Of a stretch of DNA of 64,000 nt, positions 43,110 to 51,206 are shown piece by piece. A program made the position numbers and the translations under genes. The stretch lies in contig NZ_MRBL01000019.1 in NCBI RefSeq assembly GCF_001969855.1, positions 1 to 64,000 on the forward strand. The letters are read 5' to 3'. The stretch is from Bacillus haynesii (GTDB lineage Bacteria; Bacillota; Bacilli; Bacillales; Bacillaceae). The first letter of the stretch is position 1. Each line of letters begins with the position of its first letter. The notes beneath the pieces are model-generated. The model did no database searches and was not told the DNA's origin. It saw only the letters and a program-made list of their open reading frames with translations.

Positions 43110-44962
43110 CAAGGTTCCTCCTTTCGCAATTGCACGCAGTAGATGCCTGCCAGTTTTTCTTTTAAAAATGGTTCAGCAGGCAGCTCATAGACATACAGCT
43201 GCAAGCCGCGGTTGTTTTTCAAGGCGGAAAGCAGTGTTTGTTGCAAAGCAGCTGAAACGGGGATAGCAAGCTTCGTTTCACCAGGCTCCAGCAGAACATC
43301 CGCGCCTTTCAAAGGATCTTTGTCTGTCAGCGCCCGTTCGAGCGCTTTTCTGAGAGCCGATGTGATGTTGAGTCCAGAACTTCCGTACCAGCGGCCGCGA
43401 ATTCCCGCCCATGCGACAGGGAAGCCTTCTATGTTTTTCCCTAAACCGATTTCCGGTTTGCCGTACAAGACTGTCAGCGCTTTTAAATAAAATGCAGAAT
43501 GCCGGTCTTCCATTCCGTCCAGCTGAACGAGGGATATCGTTTCTTTTCCGCTCTTTATCCGTTCTCGCAACCGGTGTTCCAAGCATTTCTCCATTCCCCT
43601 TAATACGCCTTCAGCCAGCGTTTCTCCGGCGGCGATCGCGAAATCCCCGTTATTCGGATAAGAACGGGTCAACCTTGATGCATACATTTCAATACCCGTC
43701 AGCCCGGCTTCCCGCCGCGCCTCTTGATGGGTCAAACCGATCGAAACCGTCTCAGGCAAAAGCTCCGCAGGTCCGGAAGAGAGCGGATCTGCTGTCTGAA
43801 CAAAGCATTGTGCTAAAGGAAGCTGCCGCAAATGTTTTTCTTCCCACAGATGAAAAATGCCCGTCACGGGTGAGGTCAGTTCGGTGAAACATTGGAATAA
43901 CCGGCTTTCTGCTTCTCTTTCGGGGCGCTCCGAAAGTTTCGCTTCAAGGTCAAAGATGAGTTCAGCCGAATCCTTGCCGCAAGCGAAGTCCGGATGCGGA
44001 AGAAACGCATGCCAGCCGCCTTCGAGCGTTGCCAAATCAATCAGGTACACTTGATTCTTCTTAGATAATGGCGCAAGCTCCGCAGCTGTTTTCATCAATT
44101 CGAACACAATAACGTTTGCCAGCATGTCTTTTCCTGCCGAAGGGAAGGTTTCAAGCGTCCGTTCTTCATGGAGCGCAGACCGATGGAGGCGCCTCCAGGC
44201 AGCCTCGAAGCAGCTGTCTCCGGGTTGATGGAAGACAGGGCCTGCCAGTCCGACTTGTTTCAGACAGATGCCGGGTATGAAGCCTTTGTTCTCTTCGAGG
44301 CAAAACGTTTGAAGATCGCGGAGCTCATCTGTGAAGCCGCGGTCAGAGACATACAAAACCCAATCGGCAGATCGGACCGCTTCCCGCCAATGTTGCGTTT
44401 CGGCGAAGCCAATCTCCAGTCCGTTTTCTGTTCGCCTTGATATTTCTGCCAGTTCGTCTAAAGTGTGCCCGGATGCATCCGTCACGATCGCACGGATTCT
44501 TGAAAAACCGGAATCGATCAGCGACTGGACCAATTTCGTGAGAAAGGAGCCGGTCCCTGCAGCCAATATTTTCGTTTGGCGCGACAGCTGAAATCGGTAA
44601 GCGCCGGAATCGGCAAAGCTCTCAATAAATTCGATTTGGGCTTCATACGTTTTAAGCACTGAGCTTTCCAGTTTGTGCGGGTGATCCCGGCTTATGTCGC
44701 GAACGAACCCGTTTTTATAAAGCATTTCTCCGATTTCATATACTCTCTTTCGGTACGGAGCTTGCAGCCCTTTTGTCAAATCTTCAAGCGAATGTTCCCC
44801 GTTGAACATCGGCAGAAGTTTTTCGATCCATTGAGCAATCGATGATCCTTTTATGCGAAACGACCCGGAATTATTTCTAAAATATGCGCCGCCGTTCGGA
44901 TCAGGAAGAAACCATGTATCCTGGTTTACTTTCAGGCGAGCGGAAGCAGTCAGGTGTGTCAT
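43109..44962 (-). CDS. Thiazole-containing bacteriocin maturation protein (ThiF-like / RRE)
   Basis: A 617-aa partner of the YcaO enzyme. The first 90 residues (RLKVNQDTWFLPDPNGGAYF ... LEDLTKGL) look like a winged-helix peptide-recognition domain that binds leader peptides. The middle has a ThiF/E1-like region (KILAAGTGSFLTKLVQSL). The last 220 residues resemble a degenerate YcaO domain (NNGDFAIAAGETLAEGV). The start is ATG 44962 behind AGGAGGAG. It corresponds to the maturation protein described next to heterocycloanthracin-type precursors. It lies downstream of the precursor gene, separated by a terminator-like hairpin. Confidence 0.85.
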   Translation of the reverse strand: MTHLTASARLKVNQDTWFLPDPNGGAYFRNNSGSFRIKGSSIAQWIEKLLPMFNGEHSLEDLTKGLQAPYRKRVYEIGEMLYKNGFVRDISRDHPHKLESSVLKTYEAQIEFIESFADSGAYRFQLSRQTKILAAGTGSFLTKLVQSLIDSGFSRIRAIVTDASGHTLDELAEISRRTENGLEIGFAETQHWREAVRSADWVLYVSDRGFTDELRDLQTFCLEENKGFIPGICLKQVGLAGPVFHQPGDSCFEAAWRRLHRSALHEERTLETFPSAGKDMLANVIVFELMKTAAELAPLSKKNQVYLIDLATLEGGWHAFLPHPDFACGKDSAELIFDLEAKLSERPEREAESRLFQCFTELTSPVTGIFHLWEEKHLRQLPLAQCFVQTADPLSSGPAELLPETVSIGLTHQEARREAGLTGIEMYASRLTRSYPNNGDFAIAAGETLAEGVLRGMEKCLEHRLRERIKSGKETISLVQLDGMEDRHSAFYLKALTVLYGKPEIGLGKNIEGFPVAWAGIRGRWYGSSGLNITSALRKALERALTDKDPLKGADVLLEPGETKLAIPVSAALQQTLLSALKNNRGLQLYVYELPAEPFLKEKLAGIYCVQLRKEEP

Positions 44963-45040
44963 GCTCCTCCTCCTTTCATGTATTAAAAACAAGACATACC
45001 ATTATATGTAATTTTGTTCGTCCTTTATGCTATAAAAGAC

Positions 45041-45064
45041 CCCCTGCGGCAAAAGAGGCAGGGG
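45041..45064 (-). terminator. Hairpin between the precursor and maturation genes
   Basis: CCCCTGC / GCAGGGG stem, followed on the minus strand by GTCTTTTATAG. It stands after the precursor stop codon and before the maturation genes, so partial termination here would give more precursor than enzyme mRNA. Confidence 0.7.
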
Positions 45065-45085
45065 AAGTCTTCTTTTATAAAAAAA

Positions 45086-45424
45086 CTACATGCCTCCGTG
45101 CCAACAGCTCCAGCAGCAATGGCCCGCACAGCTCCAGCAGCTGTGACCCGCGCAGCTCCAGCAGCTGTGACCCGCGCAGCTCCAGCAACTGTGGCCCGCG
45201 CAGCTCCAGCAACTGTGGCCCGCACAGCTCCAACAGCTGTGGCCCGCGCAGCTCCAACAGCTGTGGCCCATGCAGCTCCAACAGCTGGCACAGCTTCCGC
45301 AGCTCCAGCAGCTTGCGCAGTGTTTAATATTGGCGTGATGGCGGTTCGCATCCCAATGCGTCATATCGTCTGCCTGGAACTGATCCATCTCCAACGACTG
45401 CAGTTCATCATGGAATTGTTGCAT
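45086..45424 (-). CDS. Azole-modified bacteriocin precursor, heterocycloanthracin/sonorensin family
   Basis: A 112-aa precursor. The leader (1-34) is MQQFHDELQSLEMDQFQADD then MTHWDANRHHANIK, acidic and without Cys. The core (35-112) has 21 Cys: two variant units, then MGHSCWSC, five AGHSCWSC, AGHCCWSC and the tail WHGGM. The start is ATG 45424 behind GGAGG. The CWSC repeats and the WHGGM end agree with remembered sonorensin of B. sonorensis. Cys, and perhaps Ser, would become thiazol(in)es or oxazol(in)es. The predicted activity is antibacterial. Confidence 0.92.
   Translation of the reverse strand: MQQFHDELQSLEMDQFQADDMTHWDANRHHANIKHCASCWSCGSCASCWSCMGHSCWSCAGHSCWSCAGHSCWSCAGHSCWSCAGHSCWSCAGHSCWSCAGHCCWSCWHGGM
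45105..45272. repeat. Seven 24-bp tandem repeats in the precursor gene
   Basis: Unit (+ strand) starts CAGCTCCAGCAGCTGTGACC and ends CGCG; it is repeated seven times in phase with the reading frame and encodes the octapeptide AGHSCWSC on the minus strand. Neighbouring units are nearly identical, so unit number should vary between strains by slippage or unequal recombination. Confidence 0.95.
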
Positions 45425-45650
45425 TTTAATATCCTCCTTCATCGGTAAAATGTTAACGATCAAAAACAGCAAAAGAAGAATGAAACATAGGCAAAGTCAG
45501 ATTAAGTCAAATACCCCGGGTACTCACAAGATCAAATTATGAGGTCTGTTAGGTGGTTGTTACTGATTTGAACGCCTATTTTTCCTGTTATTGGATTTCG
45601 TTGAAGAGGGGCTTTTATTTTGCATAAAGATCGTTGGAGGCCGGGAGAGG

Positions 45651-45740
45651 ATGACAATAAGTAAAACCAAGGAATGCGGGGCAAAATGGAGAAAGAAAAT
45701 CAATTGTAAGTTATGTAGCATCAAAGAATGCAGTCTATGA
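45651..45740 (+). CDS. Possible 29-aa cysteine-containing basic peptide
   Basis: ATG 45651 behind GGGAGAGG opens MTISKTKECGAKWRKKINCK and then LCSIKECSL, with four Cys and a basic charge. Its stop overlaps the ATG of the decayed secreted-protein copy (ATGA). No family is recognised. The region 45425-45650 between it and the precursor holds no other gene and must contain the precursor promoter on the minus strand. Confidence 0.35.
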   Translation: MTISKTKECGAKWRKKINCKLCSIKECSL

Positions 45741-46220
45741 AAATAAGGAGAGAAAAAGATTTTCAGAAAAGTTTTTGTTAGCTTATAGGTCCTTTGTTTA
45801 GTCTCGTCAGTGCAATGGTTGGTATCTATGGAAATTTTGCTGTCGATTTCGATCTGAAAATAAGATATTAATAAAAATTTGACTAAAAAGAAATAGCTTC
45901 AATTGAATAAAAATTTAATGCGGATTCTCATTTGAGAACTCAGTGAAGGAAAATTCCAATGGAGTGATAGTCGAATTCTCAGGGGACAGTCGTAAATTGA
46001 ATGCAAAAATAACTTCTGGAAACATCTAAAGTAAAGAAAGCATAGAAAGTAGGTAACCATTCAGCTTACGGATTAGCAGGAAAAAATTCAATTGGCGTTG
46101 TATATAGCAGTGGAGCAACTTCTAAGGGCACAGTGCTCTTGTAGTTTTATGCTGATGCGAATGCTTATGTATCAGTTACTACAACAAACGGGTTCTTTCA
46201 ATAAGTATGCTTTCTCATGA
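45737..46220 (+). pseudogene. Decayed copy of the secreted protein (copy 2)
   Basis: The DNA follows the intact gene at 39372 from its start (ATGAAAATAAGG) to its end (AAGTATGCTTTCT) but has many stops, frameshifts and an internal deletion of about 200 bp. The normal TAA stop is also mutated. The small peptide gene behind it is intact. Confidence 0.9.
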
Positions 46221-46244
46221 TATGATAGAGAAGGAGAGATTGCT

Positions 46245-46355
46245 TTGGTCAATTTTTCAATAATAAATGCGGTCATTGTTTTAGGAGTCTTACTATTCAT
46301 TGTTTGGGGGATTGTCTCCTTTATTAACAGGTTTAGAAAAACAAGAAAATCATAA
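46245..46355 (+). CDS. 36-aa single-span membrane peptide (copy 2)
   Basis: TTG start behind GAAGGAGAG, identical in length to copy 1 at 40110. The changes are conservative (VNFS for INFS at the start, LLFIV for LLLIV, a RFRKTRKS tail). It remains fully open although the secreted protein before it is destroyed, which suggests selection for the peptide itself. Confidence 0.6.
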   Translation: MVNFSIINAVIVLGVLLFIVWGIVSFINRFRKTRKS

Positions 46356-46358
46356 CAT

Positions 46359-46391
46359 GATGAGAGGCCGGACACTTGACCGGCCTCTTTT
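46359..46391. terminator. Bidirectional terminator between membrane peptide copy 2 and nhaX
   Basis: AGAGGCCGG / CCGGCCTCT hairpin with TTTT on the + side and A/T-rich flank on the other. Confidence 0.85.
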
Positions 46392-46398
46392 AAAATCG

Positions 46399-46899
46399 TT
46401 ATTTCACAATCAGCACCGGGATCTCCGATTTTGTCGATATCTTGTCGCTGACGCTGCCAAACAGGAGCTTTTTCAGGCGGTTCTGGTCGCGCGTACCCGT
46501 GATGACGAGGTCAGCGCCGATGTTTTCCGCATGTTGCAGAACTGCGTTGGCCGTGTCTCCTTCCAACACCTCAATTTCCGCGTCGTACTGGTTTTCGCTT
46601 AAAATGATTTTCGCTGCCGCAATCGCTTCTTCCGCGCTGTCCTCGTAGATCATGGGTTCACCGGCCAAATCTGAATCGTGGGGGACCCGGGGCGCGGCCG
46701 GGAAGCCGCTGTAAAGGTATGGCGCGCCGGCAGCGGGTCTTTCGGCCTCAGCGTCTGTTCTCACTTGTCTCGGTTCATGGACATGGGCGACGGTCAATTG
46801 TGAGCTGAGTCTTTTCGATAGGTCGATCGCTTTTTTCAGCGCTTTTTTGCTTTCCTCTTTTCCGTCAAACGCGACTATGATCCGGTCAGCTTTAAACAA
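46399..46899 (-). CDS. nhaX: Universal stress protein family NhaX
   Basis: A 166-aa UspA-type nucleotide-binding protein. RIIVAFDGKEES starts the fold, and the ATP-binding motif GTRDQNRLKKLLFGSVSDKI is near the C-terminus. The start is TTG 46899, nine bases after AAAGGA; this gives the length of B. subtilis NhaX (166 aa), while ATG 46908 abuts the ribosome site. A remnant of its 3' end lies at 40264. Confidence 0.9.
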   Translation of the reverse strand: MFKADRIIVAFDGKEESKKALKKAIDLSKRLSSQLTVAHVHEPRQVRTDAEAERPAAGAPYLYSGFPAAPRVPHDSDLAGEPMIYEDSAEEAIAAAKIILSENQYDAEIEVLEGDTANAVLQHAENIGADLVITGTRDQNRLKKLLFGSVSDKISTKSEIPVLIVK

Positions 46900-47010
46900 A
46901 TTGATCATTCCTTTCAGAATGGATTTACTGTTATATTACCCGTTTTCCCAACAAATCTAACGAAATATGAGAATATGAATCAAAAGACTGCCATTCGTCA
47001 AAAAAACAAA

Positions 47011-47039
47011 TTGACAATTAAAGGGCCGTACTATAAGAT
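47011..47039 (+). promoter_or_regulatory. SigA promoter of the bmrBCD operon
   Basis: TTGACA (47011-47016), 17-bp spacer, TAAGAT (47034-47039): near-consensus. It lies 33 bp before the leader-peptide start. Confidence 0.75.
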
Positions 47040-47071
47040 GGAAAATATTAATAAGATTGGAGGGTATCGTC

Positions 47072-47167
47072 ATGATTAGAAATATCAATGCATCAGTTCA
47101 ACAACAAAAGCACCTAAACGTGACATTTCCATACCTTCCTTATGATCGGAAAACCGTTTCACTCTAA
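47072..47167 (+). CDS. bmrB: Leader peptide BmrB
   Basis: ATG 47072 behind GGAGGG opens a 31-codon frame ending NVTFPYLPYDRKTVSL. In B. subtilis, bmrB (yheJ) codes for a leader peptide whose translation controls a transcription attenuator before bmrCD; ribosome-targeting antibiotics relieve termination. The location, and a terminator starting 14 bp after the stop, fit that model. The peptide is shorter than the B. subtilis one as remembered. Confidence 0.75.
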   Translation: MIRNINASVQQQKHLNVTFPYLPYDRKTVSL

Positions 47168-47181
47168 CACCTTCAAAGGAG

Positions 47182-47220
47182 GGCGCATGTCGCGTGAACA
47201 AGCGTACATGCGCCTTTTTT
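47182..47220 (+). terminator. Attenuator terminator 1 in the bmr leader
   Basis: GGCGCATGT / ACATGCGCC stem (inner CGC / GCG pairs) followed by TTTTTT. It begins 15 nt after the leader-peptide stop codon. Confidence 0.85.
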
Positions 47221-47239
47221 ATATTGGAAAAGGCATGCT

Positions 47240-47262
47240 GGTACACAGTGTGCCTTTTTTTC
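47240..47262 (+). terminator. Attenuator terminator 2 in the bmr leader
   Basis: GGTAC / GTGCC stem (one G-T pair), followed by a run of seven T. Confidence 0.55.
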
Positions 47263-47267
47263 TGAGA

Positions 47268-47305
47268 AAAAACATTCTGTTCCCGATGCGGAGCAGCATG
47301 TTTTT
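47268..47305 (+). terminator. Attenuator terminator 3 in the bmr leader
   Basis: AAAAACAT / ATGTTTTT arms with an inner CTG-TCC / GGA-CAG stem. The T-run is the right arm itself. Confidence 0.6.
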
Positions 47306-47340
47306 CTAATAAATCAACCGCACATAAGGAGGAATTTTTT

Positions 47341-47400
47341 ATGCCGAGTATCAGAAAAAACGAAATCAAAGATTGTAAGGAAAAACTTGAAGGCGGCTAA
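47341..47400 (+). CDS. Second short open frame in the bmr leader
   Basis: ATG 47341 behind AAGGAGGAA opens MPSIRKNEIKDCKEKLEGG and stops 17 bp before bmrC. It is charged, with no hydrophobic part. The good ribosome site suggests it is translated; it may couple translation to bmrC. Confidence 0.45.
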   Translation: MPSIRKNEIKDCKEKLEGG

Positions 47401-47417
47401 AAAGGAGAGGATATCAG

Positions 47418-49172
47418 ATGTTTTCAGTTTTATGGAAGCTGGGCTGGTTTTTTAAAGCCTCTTGGCGGCGCTACACGATAGCGGTCGTCCTGTTGATTAT
47501 TGTAAACGTATTGGAAATGTTTCCGCCGAAGCTGCTCGGCAACGCGATTGACGACATGCAGGCGGGCACTTTTTCCAAGGCCGGCATGCTCGGCTATATC
47601 GGTTTATTTCTCGCGCTTGGCGCAGTTGTTTATATCTTATCCTATTATTGGATGTATCAGCTGTTTGGGGGAGCGAACCTGGTCGAAAAAATTCTCAGAT
47701 CCAAGCTGATGGGCCATTTGCTGAAAATGACGCCGTCTTTTTACGAGAAGAACCGCACAGGGGATTTGATGGCAAGGGCGACAAATGATTTAAAAGCGAT
47801 TTCCATGACGGCCGGCTTCGGCATTTTGACCCTGGTCGATTCGACGCTGTATATGCTGACGATCCTTTTAACGATGGGTTTTTTGATCAGCTGGAAGCTG
47901 ACGCTTGCTTCGATCATTCCGCTTCCGCTGATGGCGGCTGCCATCAGCATCTACGGGAAAAAAATTCATGAGCGTTTTACGGAAGCGCAGGATGCGTTTG
48001 GCGCTTTAAATGATCAAGTGCTCGAGTCCGTGTCAGGGGTAAGGGTGATCCGGGCCTATGTACAGGAGAAAAACGATGTCAGCCGGTTCAACAGCATGAC
48101 GGCTGATGTGTACAAGAAAAATATGAAAGTCGCTTTGATCGATTCGCTGTTTGAACCGACGGTGAAGCTTTTGGTCGGGATCAGCTATTTAATCGGTCTT
48201 GGCTACGGCGCCTATCTTGTTTTCCGCAGCCAGCTGACATTGGGTGAACTCGTCTCTTTCAACGTGTACCTCGGCATGCTGATCTGGCCGATGTTTGCGA
48301 TCGGAGAGCTGATCAATGTCATGCAGAGGGGAAACGCTTCACTTGACAGAGTAAATGAAACATTGGCATATGAGCCTGATGTGAGAGAGTCCGCTGAACC
48401 CGAAGCAGCGGAGCCGGGTGATATTGTGTTTGACGGGGTCACTTTTACGTATCCGAGCTCTGCGTCGGAAAACCTGGCCGATATTTCATTTACTGTATTA
48501 GAAGGACAGACGGTCGGAATTGTCGGGAAGACGGGAAGCGGCAAAACGACATTAGTCAAGCAGCTGTTGAGGCAGTATCCGAAAGGAAAAGGAACGATCA
48601 CCATTTCGGGCGTGCCGATTGAGCGCCTGCCGCTTGACCAGCTTCGCAGTTGGATCGGGTATGTGCCACAGGATCACGTGCTGTTTTCAAAATCAGTGAA
48701 AGACAATATTTTGTTCGGCGGACATCTCGCCGAAGAACGCGATTTGCACGCCGTCATCTCTGCAGCACATCTGAAAAAGGATATTGAGATGCTTTCAGAC
48801 GGCTTGGAGACAATGGTCGGAGAGAAGGGAGTCGCTTTATCCGGGGGACAGAAACAGCGGATTTCAATTGCGAGAGCGATGATTGCGGAGCCCCATATTT
48901 TGATCTTGGATGATTCGCTGTCCGCTGTCGATGCGAAAACAGAAGCGGCGATTATTGAAAACATCCGCAGCAGACGGAAAGGCAAAACGACGTTTATTAC
49001 ATCACACCGGATGTCGGCTGTCGAACACGCCGATTTCATTCTCGTCATGGAGGATGGAAGGATCGTTGAGAGAGGGACGCATCAGGAACTGATCGGCCGG
49101 AAAGGCTGGTATTTTGAACAATATGAAGCACAGCAGCTTCCTTCGGGAGAAGAAGGGGGGACTGTAGCATGA
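47418..49172 (+). CDS. bmrC: Heterodimeric multidrug ABC exporter subunit BmrC
   Basis: A 584-aa half-transporter: six-helix membrane domain (1-310), nucleotide-binding domain (about 335-570). Walker A is GKTGSGKT and the signature LSGGQKQR. Walker B is ILILDD followed by Asp instead of the usual catalytic Glu, so this subunit supplies the degenerate ATP site of the pair. The length is as in B. subtilis BmrC (YheI). It overlaps bmrD by 4 bp (ATGA). It exports drugs such as Hoechst 33342 and doxorubicin in B. subtilis. Confidence 0.94.
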   Translation: MFSVLWKLGWFFKASWRRYTIAVVLLIIVNVLEMFPPKLLGNAIDDMQAGTFSKAGMLGYIGLFLALGAVVYILSYYWMYQLFGGANLVEKILRSKLMGHLLKMTPSFYEKNRTGDLMARATNDLKAISMTAGFGILTLVDSTLYMLTILLTMGFLISWKLTLASIIPLPLMAAAISIYGKKIHERFTEAQDAFGALNDQVLESVSGVRVIRAYVQEKNDVSRFNSMTADVYKKNMKVALIDSLFEPTVKLLVGISYLIGLGYGAYLVFRSQLTLGELVSFNVYLGMLIWPMFAIGELINVMQRGNASLDRVNETLAYEPDVRESAEPEAAEPGDIVFDGVTFTYPSSASENLADISFTVLEGQTVGIVGKTGSGKTTLVKQLLRQYPKGKGTITISGVPIERLPLDQLRSWIGYVPQDHVLFSKSVKDNILFGGHLAEERDLHAVISAAHLKKDIEMLSDGLETMVGEKGVALSGGQKQRISIARAMIAEPHILILDDSLSAVDAKTEAAIIENIRSRRKGKTTFITSHRMSAVEHADFILVMEDGRIVERGTHQELIGRKGWYFEQYEAQQLPSGEEGGTVA

Positions 49173-51187
49173 CAACAGGAAAAAGGCTTTTCCAATATGC
49201 GCTTCTTTATAAAAAAATTCTCATCTGGGCGCTTGTGATGCTGACGATCGCCGTCACTGCCGAGCTGACGGGGCCGATGATCGCCAAAAAGATGATCGAC
49301 GATCATATTCTCGGAATCGAAAAAACGTGGTATGAAACGACAGAGAAAACGAAATATACTGTTTCCTACAAAGGAAAGGAATATATCAGGGAAGACAGGA
49401 CAGACCCTCCAGCTGAAAAGCTGCAGGAAGTTCACATCTTTCAAGTCGGTATGAACTACTACTTTGTAGGGGAACCGGTTACCTTTGACGGGGAGCGGAC
49501 GGTTTCCGGGGGAGAGCTGAGAATGACGAGCGGAGACCGGACGGAAACCTACAAGGCCGATCGCCTGTCTTTGTCCGAAGTGTATGCTTTTTACGAGCCT
49601 GAAATAGGAGGGCTGATCTCGCTCGTTTCTATTTATTTCGGCCTTCTCATTTTCTCGATCTTTTTCCATTATGGCCAATTCTACCTCTTGCAGATGAGTG
49701 CAAACCGCATCATTCAAAAGATGAGACAGGATGTATTCGCCAACATTCAAAGGCTTCCTATTCGCTATTTTGATAATTTGCCCGCAGGAAAAATCGTTGC
49801 AAGGGTGACGAATGATACCGAAGCGATCCGCGACCTGTATGTGACCGTTCTTTCGACGTTTGTCACAAATATCATTTATATGGCCGGAATATTCGCCGCG
49901 CTGTTTTTCCTTGATGTCAGGCTGGCCGGCGTCTGTCTGTTGATTTTGCCTCTGATTGTCATTTGGGCGGCCGTTTATCGAAAATTCGCTTCAGGCTACA
50001 ATCATAAACTCAGGTCAATCAACAGCGAGATCAACGCCAAAATGAATGAATCGATTCAAGGGATGACGATTATTCAGGCATTTCGGCGCGGAGAGGACAC
50101 AAAAGAAGAATTTGAACAGCTGAACGACAGCCACTTTCATTACCAAAATAAAATGCTGAAATTGAATTCGCTCATGTCCCACAACTTGGTCAACATTCTG
50201 AGAAATGTTATGTTCACCGCTTTAATCTGGTATTTCGGGGGAGCTGCCCTGAACGCGGAAAGCATGATTTCAATCGGCGTCCTCTATGCATTCGTCGATT
50301 ACTTGAATCGATTATTTCAGCCGATTACGGGCATCGTCAACCAGTTTGCCAAGCTTGAATTGGCGCGCGTATCATCGGAGCGGGTTTTCCGCCTGCTGGA
50401 TGAGCCGGGCGTCGATGTCAAAGAGCCGAGCAGCGAAAGAGCGCGGGGGCGAGTCGTGTTTGAGGATGTATCATTTCGCTATCATGACGGTGAAGATGTG
50501 CTGAAAAACATCTCATTTGAAGCGAAGCAAGGGGAGACCGTTGCATTGGTCGGCCATACAGGCTCAGGCAAAAGCTCCATTATGAATGTACTTTTCCGCT
50601 TTTACGATATTGAAAAGGGCGATGTCAAAATCGACGGCAGAAGCATATATGATATGTCAAGGCAGGAAATCAGAAAGCATATGGGCATCGTTCTCCAGGA
50701 TCCTTACTTATTTTCCGGCACGATTGCTTCAAATGTCAGCCTTGACAATGCTGATATTACTAGACAGCAAATAGAAGCCGCCTTGAAACAGGTCGGGGCT
50801 CTTGAGGTGCTGGCCCGCCTGCCGAAAGGCCTTGATGAGCCGGTCATTGAAAAAGGAAGCACCCTTTCTTCAGGGGAAAGGCAGCTGATCTCGTTTGCGC
50901 GTGCGCTGGCATACGATCCGGCTATTCTTATTTTAGACGAGGCGACGGCCCATATCGATACCGAAACAGAAGCGGTCATTCAAAAAGCGCTTGACGTCGT
51001 CAAACAAGGGCGCACCACCTTTATCATCGCCCACAGGCTGTCAACCATCAAAAACGCCGACCAGATTCTCGTTCTTGAAAAAGGCCAAATTATCGAGAGG
51101 GGAAATCATGAAGAGCTGATGAAGCAAAAAGGCCAGTACTATCAAATGTATGAACTGCAAAAGGGGAAAGGAACTCTGATAGGGTAA
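49169..51187 (+). CDS. bmrD: Heterodimeric multidrug ABC exporter subunit BmrD
   Basis: A 672-aa half-transporter. After the first helix a hydrophilic insert of about 90 residues (about 50-140) forms the extracellular domain known for BmrD. The other membrane helices follow, then an NBD with Walker A GHTGSGKS and Walker B ILILDEAT, with the catalytic Glu intact. The signature is LSSGERQ rather than LSGGQ. Together with BmrC this gives one active and one degenerate ATP site. The length matches B. subtilis BmrD (YheH, 673 aa). Confidence 0.94.
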   Translation: MTTGKRLFQYALLYKKILIWALVMLTIAVTAELTGPMIAKKMIDDHILGIEKTWYETTEKTKYTVSYKGKEYIREDRTDPPAEKLQEVHIFQVGMNYYFVGEPVTFDGERTVSGGELRMTSGDRTETYKADRLSLSEVYAFYEPEIGGLISLVSIYFGLLIFSIFFHYGQFYLLQMSANRIIQKMRQDVFANIQRLPIRYFDNLPAGKIVARVTNDTEAIRDLYVTVLSTFVTNIIYMAGIFAALFFLDVRLAGVCLLILPLIVIWAAVYRKFASGYNHKLRSINSEINAKMNESIQGMTIIQAFRRGEDTKEEFEQLNDSHFHYQNKMLKLNSLMSHNLVNILRNVMFTALIWYFGGAALNAESMISIGVLYAFVDYLNRLFQPITGIVNQFAKLELARVSSERVFRLLDEPGVDVKEPSSERARGRVVFEDVSFRYHDGEDVLKNISFEAKQGETVALVGHTGSGKSSIMNVLFRFYDIEKGDVKIDGRSIYDMSRQEIRKHMGIVLQDPYLFSGTIASNVSLDNADITRQQIEAALKQVGALEVLARLPKGLDEPVIEKGSTLSSGERQLISFARALAYDPAILILDEATAHIDTETEAVIQKALDVVKQGRTTFIIAHRLSTIKNADQILVLEKGQIIERGNHEELMKQKGQYYQMYELQKGKGTLIG

Positions 51188-51206
51188 GCCGGATCTTCAC
51201 CCGGCC

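Noticed and set aside
45105..45272. CRISPR-like array
   Set aside because: The 24-bp units are contiguous without spacers and are in phase with a coding frame.
45014..45448. A 144-codon alanine-rich frame on the + strand and two other long frames across the repeats
   Set aside because: They are antisense or out-of-frame shadows of the 24-bp repeats. Only the minus-strand frame has a ribosome site, a leader and the CWSC core.
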